From contig CAKXAF010000031.1 of assembly GCA_934869045.1 (NCBI GenBank), positions 7,011 through 13,795 on the forward strand: a DNA stretch of 6,785 nt, in the 5' to 3' direction. The translations under genes were made by a program, and so were the position numbers. The notes beneath the pieces are model-generated. The model worked only from the letters and a program-made list of their open reading frames with translations, searched no databases and had not been told where the DNA came from. Below are positions 6,557-6,785 of this stretch, in pieces (within the stretch, counting starts at the first letter, position 1; each line of letters starts with the position of its first letter). Source of the stretch: an uncultured Nitrososphaerota archaeon. Its GTDB lineage: Bacteria; Bacillota; Clostridia; Oscillospirales; Ruminococcaceae.

Positions 6557-6785
6557 TTATTCCCGGACCATGACGGAGATCCCGTTGGGGATGACCACCA
6601 AGTGGGCGTCCGGACCCTTTTCAGCTCTGGCCATGGCCAGAGCCTCGTTAACATCCGGGGCCCATTCCATCTTCATGTCCAGGATTGTCCGGCGCTGAGA
6701 CGGCTCTGTGACGAAAATCACCCGGTGTTTGCAGAGAATCCGGGCCAGGATCTGGTACTCCCACTGGTCCGGCTTTGTCTTGTCC
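6557..6785 (-). CDS. larA: LarA-like nickel-dependent 2-hydroxyacid (lactate) racemase, C-terminal part
   Basis: A minus-strand frame enters from the right edge and stops at TAA (6559-6557), giving the last 75 residues of a larger protein; the full family length is about 420-430. The piece contains DQWEYQILARIL (residues 6-17 of the fragment), KHRVIFVTE, DVNEALAMA and GPDAHLVVIPNGIS (57-70). This is the pattern of the C-terminal domain of LarA, which racemises lactate using a nickel-pincer nucleotide cofactor. The catalytic histidines and the cofactor-binding lysine lie in the missing part, so activity and substrate cannot be judged; LarA homologues act on various 2-hydroxyacids. The stop is 41 bases before the dehydrogenase start on the same strand, so they probably form one operon. 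In Acetobacterium woodii a lactate racemase (LctF) is likewise part of the lactate operon. Confidence 0.82.
   Translation of the reverse strand, partial: DKTKPDQWEYQILARILCKHRVIFVTEPSQRRTILDMKMEWAPDVNEALAMARAEKGPDAHLVVIPNGISVMVRE

Noticed and set aside
6541..6785. Treating the right edge as non-coding because no complete frame starts there
   Set aside because: The minus-strand frame ending at 6557 is open to the edge and matches the LarA C-terminal pattern, so it is a partial gene.

Overview
The window looks like a chromosomal segment of an obligately anaerobic, fairly GC-rich (about 60% by eye) Bacillota/Clostridia organism. An Oscillospiraceae-type gut anaerobe (Flavonifractor/Lawsonibacter/Oscillibacter-like) fits best. 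This rests on strong AGGAGG ribosome binding sites, an oxygen-sensitive glycyl radical enzyme with its radical SAM activase, and an Etf-linked 2-hydroxyacid dehydrogenase. The taxonomic guess is inference; there is no rRNA or marker gene here. No mobile element, CRISPR array, tRNA or rRNA was seen.

Layout: two operons converge on a shared intergenic region. The plus-strand operon (left half) begins with the last 22 codons of an upstream gene (3-71), possibly a Gfo/Idh/MocA-type oxidoreductase. It continues with a glycyl-radical-enzyme activase (121-936) and a compact 714-residue glycyl radical enzyme (GRE, 930-3074) that overlaps the activase by 7 bases. The 183-base gap after it (3075-3257) carries a perfect 14-bp hairpin (3178-3209) that probably terminates transcription in both directions. 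The minus-strand operon (right half), read from the right edge leftwards, is the C-terminus of a LarA-like nickel-dependent 2-hydroxyacid racemase (6785-6557), a GlcD/LctD-type FAD-linked 2-hydroxyacid dehydrogenase (6515-5079), EtfB (5082-4276) and EtfA (4262-3258). All are tightly spaced and likely co-transcribed.

How the genes work together: LarA would interconvert the two enantiomers of a 2-hydroxyacid, most simply lactate. The FAD dehydrogenase would oxidise it to the 2-oxoacid and EtfAB would take the electrons. This is the logic of the electron-confurcating lactate dehydrogenase of Acetobacterium woodii, but with a different gene order and an EtfA lacking the N-terminal ferredoxin domain.

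The most unusual object is the GRE. It has a convincing C-terminal radical loop (RVTGF, Gly690), but its active-site cysteine loop reads GCHWMC where the well-studied GRE lyases and dehydratases have GCVEP-like loops, so the usual catalytic Glu two residues after the Cys is a Trp. Its activase also has only one auxiliary [4Fe-4S] motif where most such activases have two. I do not recognise its substrate and consider it a member of a functionally unassigned GRE subfamily.
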